From assembly GCA_044867645.1 (NCBI GenBank), contig JBIOVI010000067.1, forward strand, positions 1-49,272: 49,272 nt of DNA, given 5' to 3'. The position numbers and the translations under genes are program-made. The notes beneath the pieces are model-generated. The model was not told the DNA's origin. It ran no database searches and saw only the letters and a program-made list of their open reading frames with translations. Below are positions 8,215-16,145 of this stretch, piece after piece. Source of the DNA: VRUE01 sp044867645 (lineage in GTDB: Bacteria; Actinomycetota; Thermoleophilia; Solirubrobacterales; 70-9). The number at the start of each line of letters is the position of its first letter. The stretch's first letter is position 1.

Positions 8215-9986
8215 CCGGCGATGAACCGCTTCGCGTAGGTGAGCCGGACGGCGCCGTCCTCGGCCCGGGTGGCGGCCGTGATCCGCAGTCTCACTTTCGG
8301 CACCTCCGCCAGCGCCCGGCGCAACGCCTCGGTGGCCGGGACCTCGAGGCTGCCCTTGGCACCCGAGTCGATCTCGAACCCGGCTGAGCCGCCGGCTTTC
8401 AGGTTCCCGCCGCGGTGCTTGCGGAACTGCACGGTCAGGACGCCGCGGCAACCTGCCTCGCCGAGGCCCCGCGGGCAGCGCAGCCTGACCGACACGTTGC
8501 CGTCACGCAGGACGGCCCTGCGCATGATCGCGACCCGCGGCCCCCGTGCTCGCTGCCCTTTTTTGGGTGCGCTGACGGGCGGGACCTCGACCGTCGGCGG
8601 CTGGCTCGGGGCGAGGACCTTCGGCGCGAACTCGAGGAAGACGAGGTCGCCGAAGCCGATCGGCTCGTTGAATTCGGCTTTCGGGGCAGAGCCGTCGACG
8701 CGGACTCGCCATCCGTAGTCGGGCGTCTCGGCGACGCCGTTGAGCGAGGCGAGCTGCGCTCCGCCCGCCGTCTGGAAGTCGGCGACGCAGCCGGCCGGGA
8801 CGGAGGACGTCTCGGCCTCGCCGAGCACCGCCTCCAGGTCGGCTCCCGACTCGATTTCGACCTTGCACATCCGTACATCGTCGGCGCCGGGCCCGTGGTC
8901 GATGACCAGGGTTATCGCGACCGGCGTGCCGTCGGTCACGGTAGCCACCGGCCTTACCGCCGGGCTGACGCCGTCGAGCCGCGCCGGCGCCTCGGACGAG
9001 AAGCCGATCCCGCCCAGGGGCCGGACCGAGCCGAACGTCTCGAAGGGGCCGCCGGCGAATTCGTCGGTCCAGTCGAAGTGACCGTCCGGACGTTGCAGGG
9101 AGACCAGGTAGTCGAGCGGGGTCTTGCCCTGGGCGGTCGTCCACTCGGGTGCCTGCGGGTCGATCCCGCACTGGATCAGGCCACTCGCCACCCATGACGT
9201 GGTGTCGGTGTTGACGCCGATCCCGAAGGACTCCGGCGGTGCGATGAACCCGCCCGTGGCCGGGTCCTGCAGCGTGTGGAGCAGGTCGATTGCCTGGTCG
9301 AGGTCGGGGTCGCCGGGACTCACGCCGGCCGCGCAGAAGGCGGCGACGACGGAGCCGGTCATGTCGGTGTCGGCTGGCGCGCCCGGTGCGGCGTTCCAGC
9401 TCCAGCCTCCGTCGGGCAGCTGTTTGGTGCGCAGGAAGTCGACGATCCGTCCCAGCATCGCCTGCGGCACTCCGGCCTGGTGCAGCGCCAGCACGCCGAA
9501 GATGTCGTCGTTGAGCAAACCCGGTTCGCCGATCTGGGTGCCGTCGAACAGTTCGGCGATCCTCGCCACGAGGTTGCTTTTCGTCGTGTCGCCGGCGGTC
9601 GAGAGGCGCGAGGGCTGGATCCCTCCGGCAATGCCGGTGAGGATGCCGCGCGCCGCGTCGGTGCCGGCTCCGCCCGGACCTTCCGTCTGCCATTCGTCCA
9701 GGTAGAAGTCCTGGGCGCTGGGGTCGGTGAGGGAGGTGCTGACATCGGCGGCGTTGATGCCGGCGGCGGCGAGGGCGGTCATCGCCCAGTCGGTGCCGAG
9801 GCTGCCGCTTTCTTCCTGATTGGCCTGGAACCAGTTGGCGCCACGGTCGGCCGCGTGCTCGGCCTGGGCCGGCGAGACGTATGCGTTGGCGCTGGTGGCC
9901 GAGGCGGCTAGCACCGCCAGGGCGAGACCCAGCGCGCAGAGCGCGCGCAGGGTCGATCTGGGGGAAATGCTGTGTGGCGTGTTCAT
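8211..9986 (-). CDS. Secreted alpha-toroid/DUF4430-like protein (transcobalamin-like A)
   Basis: Exported protein of 591 residues with a signal peptide of about 35 residues ending in ANA. An alpha-alpha toroid covers roughly residues 40-340, with cyclase-type repeats (TKQLPDGGWSWNA, TLQDPATGGFIAPP, SLQRPDGHFDW). A DUF4430-like domain follows at about 350-465 (DYGWRVRVDGS, then FGDLVFLEFAP), and a beta-rich C-terminal domain ends the protein. The toroid-then-DUF4430 order is that of animal transcobalamin/intrinsic factor. I chose the ATG at 9986 because AAAAAGGAG ends six bases before it; the ATG at 9992 touches that site. It is the first gene after a cobalamin riboswitch. The toroid alone could suggest a terpene cyclase, but the secretion signal, the DUF4430-like domain and the riboswitch argue against that. 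Confidence 0.8.
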   Translation of the reverse strand: MNTPHSISPRSTLRALCALGLALAVLAASATSANAYVSPAQAEHAADRGANWFQANQEESGSLGTDWAMTALAAAGINAADVSTSLTDPSAQDFYLDEWQTEGPGGAGTDAARGILTGIAGGIQPSRLSTAGDTTKSNLVARIAELFDGTQIGEPGLLNDDIFGVLALHQAGVPQAMLGRIVDFLRTKQLPDGGWSWNAAPGAPADTDMTGSVVAAFCAAGVSPGDPDLDQAIDLLHTLQDPATGGFIAPPESFGIGVNTDTTSWVASGLIQCGIDPQAPEWTTAQGKTPLDYLVSLQRPDGHFDWTDEFAGGPFETFGSVRPLGGIGFSSEAPARLDGVSPAVRPVATVTDGTPVAITLVIDHGPGADDVRMCKVEIESGADLEAVLGEAETSSVPAGCVADFQTAGGAQLASLNGVAETPDYGWRVRVDGSAPKAEFNEPIGFGDLVFLEFAPKVLAPSQPPTVEVPPVSAPKKGQRARGPRVAIMRRAVLRDGNVSVRLRCPRGLGEAGCRGVLTVQFRKHRGGNLKAGGSAGFEIDSGAKGSLEVPATEALRRALAEVPKVRLRITAATRAEDGAVRLTYAKRFIAG

Positions 9987-10040
9987 CGCCATCTCCTTTT
10001 TCAAGGGCGGCGACGCACGCGCACAACCGTGTCGAGTGAG

Positions 10041-10086
10041 CCGGCCGCCTAGTCGCGAGGCGAACCTCCTTACGACTCTCGGCCGG
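10041..10086 (-). promoter_or_regulatory. Likely expression platform of the cobalamin riboswitch
   Basis: Between the riboswitch core and the ribosome-binding site lies a long hairpin: CCGGCC/GGCCGG at the base (10081-10086 and 10041-10046) and, higher up, AGTCG/CGACT and GAGG-TTCG-CCTC. The hairpin holds an AAGGAGG sequence near its top. It could act as an intrinsic terminator without U-tract, or compete with pairing in the aptamer. The exact switching mechanism is inference. Confidence 0.5.
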
Positions 10087-10089
10087 ATA

Positions 10090-10224
10090 TTCGGGCTCGG
10101 GATCGTCCTCCTGACCATCCTTCCCGGACCCGGACTTCGGACCCAGTGGAACTACCAGTCAGTCGTCACCCACACCGCTGCGCGTCAGCCCCGGATTCGC
10201 ACCGGAGTTCCCCGCGCCGCGAGT
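10090..10224 (-). promoter_or_regulatory. Cobalamin riboswitch
   Basis: The minus strand carries the conserved core of the cobalamin aptamer: GGGAACTCC, GGTGCGAATCCGG, GGCTGACGCGCAGCGGTG, then CACTGGGTCC and a CCGGGAAGG block that corresponds to the B12-box region. The GCAGCGGTG and CACTGG blocks match the layout of other actinobacterial cobalamin riboswitches. It lies 104 bases or more before the start at 9986 and faces the two secreted transcobalamin-like genes. Cobalamin normally lowers expression of the genes behind this switch, which suits an uptake or capture role. Confidence 0.9.
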
Positions 10225-10231
10225 CGAGGCC

Positions 10232-10237
10232 ACCCTA
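10232..10237 (-). promoter_or_regulatory. -10 box of the riboswitch transcript
   Basis: TAGGGT on the minus strand at 10237-10232 would place the transcription start near 10224, just before the conserved aptamer core. Confidence 0.4.
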
Positions 10238-10254
10238 ACACCCCATGCAATTAC

Positions 10255-10728
10255 CTACCCGCTCGAGCGTCCGGCGTCGAAGCCTTCGCGGTAGGTGTGC
10301 AAGAAGCGCGGTGGCAGTGGGCGGTTGTCGGGGCTGTAGCGGGCAGCGGCCGAGAGACGGCGGATCAGCTCGGCGTGGATTCCTTCGGTGCCCTCGGCGC
10401 CTCGCTCCGCGGCGCCGAGCAGGTAGCCGAGCTGCAGGTTGGCGTCGTCGCCGGGGTTGGCACGGGCTTCTGCGTTTAGCTTCGTCGCCGCGGTCACCAT
10501 CGTGGTGCCGACCGTGGCGAGGTCGCCGCCAGTCTGGTTTTGCGCCAGGCAGTCGCTGATCGAAACCTCGCCGCTCAGCCTGACCGAGCCGGGTGCGTCG
10601 CCAAGGGCGCTGAGGTAGGCGCCGGGCCCGTCGAGGCAGGCGACCGGCGTTTCGCCGTCAGGTCCTCCGCAGCCTGCCCAGGCCGGAAAGGCGGCGAGGG
10701 CGATCGCGATGGGCAGGAGGAGGCGCAT
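10255..10728 (-). CDS. Putative lipoprotein, unknown function
   Basis: A 157-residue protein that I do not recognise. It starts with a signal sequence (MRLLLPIAIALAAFPAWAGC) whose cysteine at residue 20, followed by GG, fits lipid attachment, although the tryptophan at -3 is not ideal for a lipobox. The mature part has an internal Asp/Cys-containing region and an alpha-helical C-terminal half with SAAARYSPDNRPLPPRFLHT. It lies directly upstream of the cobalamin riboswitch promoter on the same strand, so it is transcribed before the riboswitch but is probably a separate unit. A -10 box (TAGGAT, 10743-10738) sits nine bases before the ATG, typical of leaderless genes here. Its position next to the cobalamin-regulated genes is suggestive only. 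Confidence 0.65.
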   Translation of the reverse strand: MRLLLPIAIALAAFPAWAGCGGPDGETPVACLDGPGAYLSALGDAPGSVRLSGEVSISDCLAQNQTGGDLATVGTTMVTAATKLNAEARANPGDDANLQLGYLLGAAERGAEGTEGIHAELIRRLSAAARYSPDNRPLPPRFLHTYREGFDAGRSSG

Positions 10729-10737
10729 CGGTCGCTC

Positions 10738-10743
10738 ATCCTA
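10738..10743 (-). promoter_or_regulatory. -10 box of the lipoprotein gene
   Basis: TAGGAT on the minus strand is nine bases before the ATG at 10728. It lies immediately next to the conserved-loop hairpin that ends the preceding gene. Confidence 0.5.
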
Positions 10744-10746
10744 TGT

Positions 10747-10794
10747 ACGTGCCGGGAGTTAGAGGTCCCTATGGGTGCCTAAGTCCCGGCACGT
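10747..10794 (-). terminator. Conserved-loop hairpin after the M15-like gene
   Basis: ACGTGCCGGGA (10747-10757) and TCCCGGCACGT (10784-10794) make a perfect 11-bp stem, extended by four pairs past one mismatch. In the sense of the upstream gene (minus strand) the top reads GCACCCATAGGGACCT, identical over 16 bases to the top of the hairpin after ileS. No U-tract follows. It lies just after the stop of the M15-like gene and before the next promoter, consistent with a 3'-end element. Confidence 0.75.
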
Positions 10795-10797
10795 CAC

Positions 10798-11490
10798 TCA
10801 GTCGCCGGTGGAGAGCCCGCCGGTTGGTGCGGTCGAGTAGCCGCCCGGCGGAGCCGACACGGATTTCGGTTTCGGTCGTGGACGCGGGGCCGATGCGTTG
10901 CCGGCCTGGAAGACCTCGACCCATTCGGCCAGCTGGAACATCGGCGCGGCGGCGTGTTCCCAGGAGAGGTGCAGATGGTGGCCGCACCCGTGTCCGGCGT
11001 CGCCGTCGTAGCCGATCCAGCGGAAGGGCGGCCGGGGTTTGCCCTGAACCGGCTCGGCCCAGTAGGCGAGGCGGGTGATGCCGGCCCAACTGCCGTCGCA
11101 TTTGCCGCTTCCGTTCAGCGGCACGATGTCGACCGCGACGCCGTTGTAGTGGTCGGAGTTCCTGACGTGACAGTTGTTGCATCCAACGTGTTCGCCGTTG
11201 GGCAACCGCCCCGAATAGCCGTCGGTGACGTAGATCGGGAAGCGCTGGGCGATCCAGCGAAGGTCGGGAACGATGCGGCGGTCGACCATGTCGCCTTCTT
11301 CATGTGGGATCGATGCTGGGATCGGGACGATTTCCCCCGTCGCATAGGCGAAACGGGTGATCGGTGGGCCGGCGCTTGCGGGCGCCGCCCACACGGCGCA
11401 GACGGCTATGACCGCGACAGCGACCAGAGCCCGACACGAGAGGCGCCGGAGCCATCGGCCGCGGTCGTACTTTTCCCGAACGGTTTTCAT
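10798..11490 (-). CDS. Secreted M15-like zinc peptidase domain protein
   Basis: Exported protein of 230 residues with a signal peptide of about 40 residues ending in ASA. The mature part has the zinc-site pattern of the M15/hedgehog-type D,D-peptidase fold: H114 and D121 in SDHYNGVAVDI, and H174 in GHHLHLSW. This suggests a zinc-dependent peptidoglycan or peptide hydrolase outside the membrane, though a non-catalytic relative cannot be excluded. Four cysteines between residues 104 and 169 could form disulphides. The tail from about residue 195 is rich in proline, serine and glycine. It is divergent from the benzoylformate-decarboxylase-like gene and ends in the conserved-loop hairpin. The ATG at 11490 has a GGGGGG stretch three bases before it as the only possible ribosome site. 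Confidence 0.7.
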   Translation of the reverse strand: MKTVREKYDRGRWLRRLSCRALVAVAVIAVCAVWAAPASAGPPITRFAYATGEIVPIPASIPHEEGDMVDRRIVPDLRWIAQRFPIYVTDGYSGRLPNGEHVGCNNCHVRNSDHYNGVAVDIVPLNGSGKCDGSWAGITRLAYWAEPVQGKPRPPFRWIGYDGDAGHGCGHHLHLSWEHAAAPMFQLAEWVEVFQAGNASAPRPRPKPKSVSAPPGGYSTAPTGGLSTGD

Positions 11491-11536
11491 ACCCCCCGTT
11501 CATCGGTCGCTCTCGGGGGTCGGCTTGAGCGCCGCA

Positions 11537-11546
11537 AAGGTAGGGT
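11537..11546. promoter_or_regulatory. Overlapping divergent -10 boxes
   Basis: On the plus strand TAGGGT (11541-11546) lies seven bases before the ATG at 11554. On the minus strand TACCTT (11542-11537) faces the M15-like gene. The two boxes share the TA at 11541-11542, so one symmetric site could fire in both directions. Confidence 0.45.
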
Positions 11547-11553
11547 CTCCGCC

Positions 11554-13152
11554 ATGCCGACCGTCCGCGACGCCAGCTACGACCTCTTTCGTGCCCAAGG
11601 GATGACGACGATTTTCGGCAACCCGGGTTCGACCGAGCTGCCGATGCTCGCCGACTTCCCCGGCGACTTCCGCTATGTGCTCGGCCTGCATGAGGGTGTC
11701 GTGGTCGGGATGGCGGACGGCTACGCGCAGGCCTCGGGCCGCACGGCGATCGCCAACCTCCACACCGCACCCGGCGTCGGCAACGCGATGGGGGCGATCT
11801 TCAATGCCCAGGCCAACCACTCGCCGCTGCTGGTCACCGCGGGCCAGCAGGCACGCGCGCAGATGACCCTGCAGGCGAACCTGACCAACCGCGACGCGAT
11901 CCGCATGCCCCACCCGTTGGTCAAGTGGGCCTATGAGCCGCCCCGGGCCGAGGACGTGCCGCTGGCCCTCGCTCACGGCGCCCACCTCGCTTCGTTGCCA
12001 CCCCAGGGTCCCGTCTTCGTCTCGCTGCCGATGGATGACTGGGATGCCGAGGTCGACGAGGCGGACGCCCGCGAGGCGATCGGGCGGCGCGTGACGGGCC
12101 GTGCGGTCGCCGACCCCGAGGCGGTTCGTGCGCTGGCCGAGCAGCTCGACGCGGCGAGCAACCCCGTCTTCGTCGCCGGCCCGGACATCGACGCCAGCGG
12201 TGGCTGGGACATCGCGGTCGCCCTGGCCGAGCGCCAGCGCCTGCCGGTCTGGTCGACGCCGGCCACGGGCGGCGGCAAGCTCGGCTTCCCCGAGGGTCAT
12301 CCCAACTTCCGCGGGGTGCTGCCGCCGGCGATCGGCCCGATCGGGCAGACGCTGGAGGGTCACGACCTGATCCTCGTCGCCGGCAGCTCCGTCTTCCCCT
12401 ACTACCCCTACATCCCCGGTCCGCTGCTCCCCGACGGCGCCAGGCTGGTCGCAATCACCAGCGACCCCGACGAGGCTGCCCGTGCGCCGATGGGCGACGC
12501 GATCGTCGCCGACGTGAAGCTGACTCTGGAGGCGCTGCTGGAGGCGGTGCCGGAGTCCACCCGCCCCGCCCCCGAGCCGAACCCCGGGCCGGGGGAAATC
12601 CCCGCCGAGGATCCGCTCAACTCCTCCACCGTCCACTCCGCCCTCGCCGAGGTCTTCCCCGAGGACGGCATCGTCGTGCTCGAGTCGCCGGCCAGCACGC
12701 TGGCGCTGCGCAACCAGCTGCGCCTCTCGCGCCCGGGGAGCTACTACTTCAGCGCTGGCGGCGGGCTCGGCTTCGGCCTCGCCGCCTCGGTTGGGGTGCA
12801 GCTCGCCCAGCCGGACCGCCCGGTCGTCTGCGTGATCGGCGAGGGCTCGGTCCAGTATGCGGTGACCGCCTTCTGGAGCGCCGTCGCCCACGACGTCCCG
12901 GTCACCTTCCTCGTCCTGCGCAACTCCGAGTACGCGATCCTCAAGTGGTTCGCCGAGGTCGAGTCGGTGCAGAAAGCGCCGGGTCTCGACCTTCCCCAGC
13001 TCGACGTCGCCGCGGTGGCCGAGGGCTACGGCGTCACCGCGCACCGCGCGAGCGAGCGCGACGAGGTGCGCGAGGCGCTCTCGAAGGCGCTCGCCTCCTC
13101 CCGGCCGGAGCTGGTCGAAGTTCCGGTCGCACCGGGCATGTCACTGTTCTAG
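11554..13152 (+). CDS. mdlC: Benzoylformate decarboxylase-like ThDP enzyme
   Basis: Thiamine-diphosphate enzyme of 532 residues that matches benzoylformate decarboxylase along most of its length as I remember it. The expected reaction is benzoylformate to benzaldehyde plus CO2. S26 (NPGSTELP), E47 (LHEGVVVGMADGYAQ) and H70 (NLHTAPGVGNAM) sit at the same positions as in the Pseudomonas enzyme. Two changes stand out: the second active-site histidine is replaced by Y284 (VFPYYPY), and the metal-binding GDG is GEG at 429-431, followed by LRNSEYAI instead of MNNGTY. Substrate range or even the reaction may therefore differ. The start is the ATG at 11554; the open frame further upstream is non-coding. 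The FAD/Fe-S dehydrogenase begins nine bases after the stop, so the two form an operon. Confidence 0.75.
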   Translation: MPTVRDASYDLFRAQGMTTIFGNPGSTELPMLADFPGDFRYVLGLHEGVVVGMADGYAQASGRTAIANLHTAPGVGNAMGAIFNAQANHSPLLVTAGQQARAQMTLQANLTNRDAIRMPHPLVKWAYEPPRAEDVPLALAHGAHLASLPPQGPVFVSLPMDDWDAEVDEADAREAIGRRVTGRAVADPEAVRALAEQLDAASNPVFVAGPDIDASGGWDIAVALAERQRLPVWSTPATGGGKLGFPEGHPNFRGVLPPAIGPIGQTLEGHDLILVAGSSVFPYYPYIPGPLLPDGARLVAITSDPDEAARAPMGDAIVADVKLTLEALLEAVPESTRPAPEPNPGPGEIPAEDPLNSSTVHSALAEVFPEDGIVVLESPASTLALRNQLRLSRPGSYYFSAGGGLGFGLAASVGVQLAQPDRPVVCVIGEGSVQYAVTAFWSAVAHDVPVTFLVLRNSEYAILKWFAEVESVQKAPGLDLPQLDVAAVAEGYGVTAHRASERDEVREALSKALASSRPELVEVPVAPGMSLF

Positions 13153-13160
13153 GCGTCGTC

Positions 13161-16049
13161 ATGGCGCTGCTTGAGCGACAGCTCTCTTCGCTCGCTCCCC
13201 GGGTGGAGGAGCCTGCGCCCGACCGCGCCCCCGATGAGCTCGCCGCCGGCACGCCGCAGCCGCTGCGCGATGCGCTCGAGGCGCTGCTCGGCGCCGACCG
13301 CGTCCTGGCCAGGGCAAGCGACATCGTTCGCTATGCCTCCGACGCCAGCCCCTACCGGTTACTGCCCAAAGCGGTGGTGATGGCGCACGATGCGAACGAC
13401 GTCGCCAAGGTCCTCGCCTACGGCCGCACCCATGACGTACCGGTCGTCTTCCGCGCCGGCGGTACCAGCCTCAACGGCCAGGGGCAGAGCGACGGGATCC
13501 TGGTCGACGTCCGTCGCCACTTCGGCGGGGTTGCAGTCGAGGGGGACAGTGCGCTGGCTCGGGTCAAGCCCGGCACCGTGCTCGGCCACGCCAACCGCGT
13601 CCTCGCCCCGTACGGCCGCAAGCTCGGCCCGGACCCGGCCAGCACCGACATCGCCACCGTCGGCGGCGTGATCGCCAACAACTCGGGCGGCATGCGCTGC
13701 GGGACCGTTCACGACTCCTACTCCACCGTCCGCTCGATGACCTTCGTGCTGCCCTCGGGCACGACGATCGACACCGCCGCTCCGGACGCCGCCGCGCGCT
13801 TCGCCGCCGAGGAGCCCGAGCTCGCCGCCGGCCTAGCCGCGATCCGCGATGAGATCCGCGCCGATCCCGAGCTGAGCGAGCGGATCCGCCGCAAGTTCGC
13901 GATCAAGAACACGACCGGCTACCGGCTCTGCGCCTTCCTCGACGCCGACGAGCCGCTGGAGATCTTCCGCCGCCTCGTGGTCGGCTCGGAGGGCACGCTT
14001 GCCTTTGTCGCCGAGGCGGTCTTCGAGACGGTGCCGCTGCCCACTCACACGACCACGGCCTGGATCCACTTCCCCGGCATCGACGCGGCGATCGCTCCGG
14101 TCCGCGACCTGGTCGACTCGGGCGCCACCGCGGTCGAGCTGATGGTCGCGTCGGCATTGATCACCGCCGCCTGGAACATGGTCGGCGCCCCGCAGGAGTG
14201 GAAAGAGCTGCCGCCGGAGTCGGCGGTGCTCCTGGTCGAGTTCGGCGCGGAGAGCGAAGCTGAACTTGACCGCTACGTCTCCGGCGCAAACGAGATCGTC
14301 GCCGCCCACGAGACGATCCGCCCGATCGCGTTCAGTCGCGACGCCGAGGAGATCGAGCTGGCCTGGCGGGTGCGCGAGGGGCTGCACGGCCTCGTTGGGC
14401 GGTTGCGCCTGCCCGGCACCTCGCTGATCGTCGAGGACGTCTGCGTGCCGCCGGAGCGGATCGCCGAGGGCGCACGCGACCTGCAGGCGCTACTTGGCGA
14501 GCACGGCTTCCTGCCCGGCGTCGCCGGTCACGCCTCCGCCGGCAACCTCCACTTCATGCTCACTCCCGACTTCGCCAAAGGCGAGGATCTGGAGCGCTAC
14601 GAGTTCTTCATGGCGAAGCTGGTCGAGCTGGTCGTCGACAAGTACGACGGCTCGCTCAAGGCCGAGCACGGCACCGGGATCAACATGGCTCCCTACGTCG
14701 AACGCGAGTGGGGGCAGAAGGCGACCGAGCTGATGTGGCGGGTAAAGCGGCTCGCCGATCCCGATGGCGTCCTCGCCCCCGGCGTCGTGCTGAATCGCGA
14801 CCCAGGCGCCCACCTGCGCAACCTGAAAACGACGCCGCCGATCGAGGAGTCCGCGACGACCTGCGTCGAGTGCGGCTTCTGCGAGCCGGTCTGCCCCAGC
14901 CGCCAGCTGACGACGACGCCGCGGCAGCGGATCGTGCTGCGGCGCGAGATGGCGCGCCAACCGGCGGGCTCGCCGCTGCTGCAGACGCTGCTGGAGGAGT
15001 ACGAGTACGACTCGCTCGAGACCTGCGCCGCCGACGGCTCCTGTCGCCTCGCCTGCCCGCTCGGAATCGACACCGGCAAGCTAGTCAAAGAACTGCGCGC
15101 CGAGCGGCACACGCCGCGTGCCGAAGCGCTGGCGCTGCGCGGCGCGAAGCGCTGGGCCGCGGCGGAGAAGGCCTCGCGGGCGGCGCTGCGCGTCGGTGGC
15201 CCGCTGGCTCGTCGCAGCAAACGCGGCGCCGGGCTGCCGGCCGCCGCCTCCGGCCGGCCGCCGCGGACCGAGCGCGCCGCCGCCGCGGCCGTCTACGTTC
15301 CCTCGTGCACCAATCGCATCTTCGGCCGGTTCGCCGCGTCTGGCGCACCGGGGACCGGCCCCTCTGGGCTCGACGACGCCGCACCCAGTCTGGCCGCGGC
15401 CCTCGTCGACGTCTCCGCCCGGGCAGGCTTGCCGGTCTGGATTCCGACCGAGGTCGCCGGCAGCTGCTGTGGCCTGCCCTGGAGCTCGAAAGGATTCGCT
15501 CAGGCCCACCGCTACAAGGCGAACCAGACGATCGAACGCCTCTGGGACTGGAGTGGCGAAGGTGAGCTGCCGGTGGTGATCGACGCCGCCTCCTGCACCC
15601 ACGCCGTCGCCGATCCCGGTGAGGGGGTGCTCGGCGAGGAGAACGCGGCTCGCCTGGAGAAGCTGCAGATCCTCGACTCGGTCGCCTGGGCTCACGATCG
15701 GCTGTTGCCACGCCTGCAAGTCGACCGCAAGGTCGGCTCGGCGACCGTCCACCCGACCTGCGCCACCCGGCAGATGGGTCTCACCACGCGGCTTCGCGCC
15801 CTCGCCGGCGCCCTCGCCGAGGATGTCTACGTCGCTCCTTCGGCGACCTGCTGCGGCTTCGCCGGCGATCGCGGCATTACGCACCCGGAGCTGACCGCGG
15901 CGGCCACCGCGGAGCAGGCTGCCGAGCTGGCGGGCCGTCGCTTCGATGTCCACATCTCCAGCAACCGCACCTGCGAGATCGGCCTCAGCCGCGCCGCCGG
16001 CGAGCCCTACGAATCCTTCCTCTTCCTGCTCGAGCGGCTGACGCGATAG
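13161..16049 (+). CDS. FAD/Fe-S 2-hydroxyacid dehydrogenase (GlcD-GlpC type fusion)
   Basis: A 962-residue flavin and iron-sulfur oxidoreductase. The N-terminal part is a PCMH-type FAD domain (AGGTSLNGQGQSDG at about 99-112, then NNSGGMRCGTVHDS), followed by the FAD-linked oxidase C-terminal domain. Next come two Fe4S4 motifs, CVECGFCEPVC (C568, C571, C574, C578) and CAADGSCRLAC (C622, C628, C632). The C-terminal part has two CCG motifs (GSCCGLPW and ATCCGFAGD), as in GlpC/HdrB. Proteins of this build oxidise D-2-hydroxyacids such as D-lactate or D-2-hydroxyglutarate and pass electrons to the quinone pool. Because it follows the benzoylformate-decarboxylase-like gene by nine bases, D-mandelate or another aromatic 2-hydroxyacid is a possible substrate (inference). 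All motif cysteines are intact. Confidence 0.88.
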   Translation: MALLERQLSSLAPRVEEPAPDRAPDELAAGTPQPLRDALEALLGADRVLARASDIVRYASDASPYRLLPKAVVMAHDANDVAKVLAYGRTHDVPVVFRAGGTSLNGQGQSDGILVDVRRHFGGVAVEGDSALARVKPGTVLGHANRVLAPYGRKLGPDPASTDIATVGGVIANNSGGMRCGTVHDSYSTVRSMTFVLPSGTTIDTAAPDAAARFAAEEPELAAGLAAIRDEIRADPELSERIRRKFAIKNTTGYRLCAFLDADEPLEIFRRLVVGSEGTLAFVAEAVFETVPLPTHTTTAWIHFPGIDAAIAPVRDLVDSGATAVELMVASALITAAWNMVGAPQEWKELPPESAVLLVEFGAESEAELDRYVSGANEIVAAHETIRPIAFSRDAEEIELAWRVREGLHGLVGRLRLPGTSLIVEDVCVPPERIAEGARDLQALLGEHGFLPGVAGHASAGNLHFMLTPDFAKGEDLERYEFFMAKLVELVVDKYDGSLKAEHGTGINMAPYVEREWGQKATELMWRVKRLADPDGVLAPGVVLNRDPGAHLRNLKTTPPIEESATTCVECGFCEPVCPSRQLTTTPRQRIVLRREMARQPAGSPLLQTLLEEYEYDSLETCAADGSCRLACPLGIDTGKLVKELRAERHTPRAEALALRGAKRWAAAEKASRAALRVGGPLARRSKRGAGLPAAASGRPPRTERAAAAAVYVPSCTNRIFGRFAASGAPGTGPSGLDDAAPSLAAALVDVSARAGLPVWIPTEVAGSCCGLPWSSKGFAQAHRYKANQTIERLWDWSGEGELPVVIDAASCTHAVADPGEGVLGEENAARLEKLQILDSVAWAHDRLLPRLQVDRKVGSATVHPTCATRQMGLTTRLRALAGALAEDVYVAPSATCCGFAGDRGITHPELTAAATAEQAAELAGRRFDVHISSNRTCEIGLSRAAGEPYESFLFLLERLTR

Positions 16050-16066
16050 GGGGTTGTCCATGTCCT

Positions 16067-16082
16067 GTCCCGAGATAGGGAC
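16067..16082 (+). terminator. Short hairpin after the dehydrogenase gene
   Basis: GTCCC at 16067-16071 pairs with GGGAC at 16078-16082 around GAGATA, 18 bases after the stop. It is short and lacks a U-tract. Its right part (ATAGGGAC) recalls the conserved loop of the larger hairpins, but the match is too short to call. Confidence 0.35.
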
Positions 16083-16099
16083 GCGGCAATCCTTAAAAA

Positions 16100-16139
16100 T
16101 AACTGATTAGTTACCCAACTAAGACCATCTCGGTAGACT
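16100..16139 (+). promoter_or_regulatory. Promoter with overlapping operator palindromes
   Basis: TAACT-GATT-AGTTA (16100-16113) and TTAGTT-ACCC-AACTAA (16107-16122) are two overlapping perfect palindromes in an unusually AT-rich patch. TAGACT at 16134-16139 is a good -10 box, so the palindromes cover its -35 region. The pattern suggests a dimeric repressor such as a MarR- or TetR-type protein; which one is unknown. Confidence 0.5.
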
Positions 16140-16145
16140 CGCGCC

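Noticed and set aside
6946..9986. Reading the toroid proteins as terpene or squalene cyclases
   Set aside because: Both are secreted, carry a DUF4430-like domain and follow a cobalamin riboswitch, and I see no DxDD or DDxxD cyclase motif.
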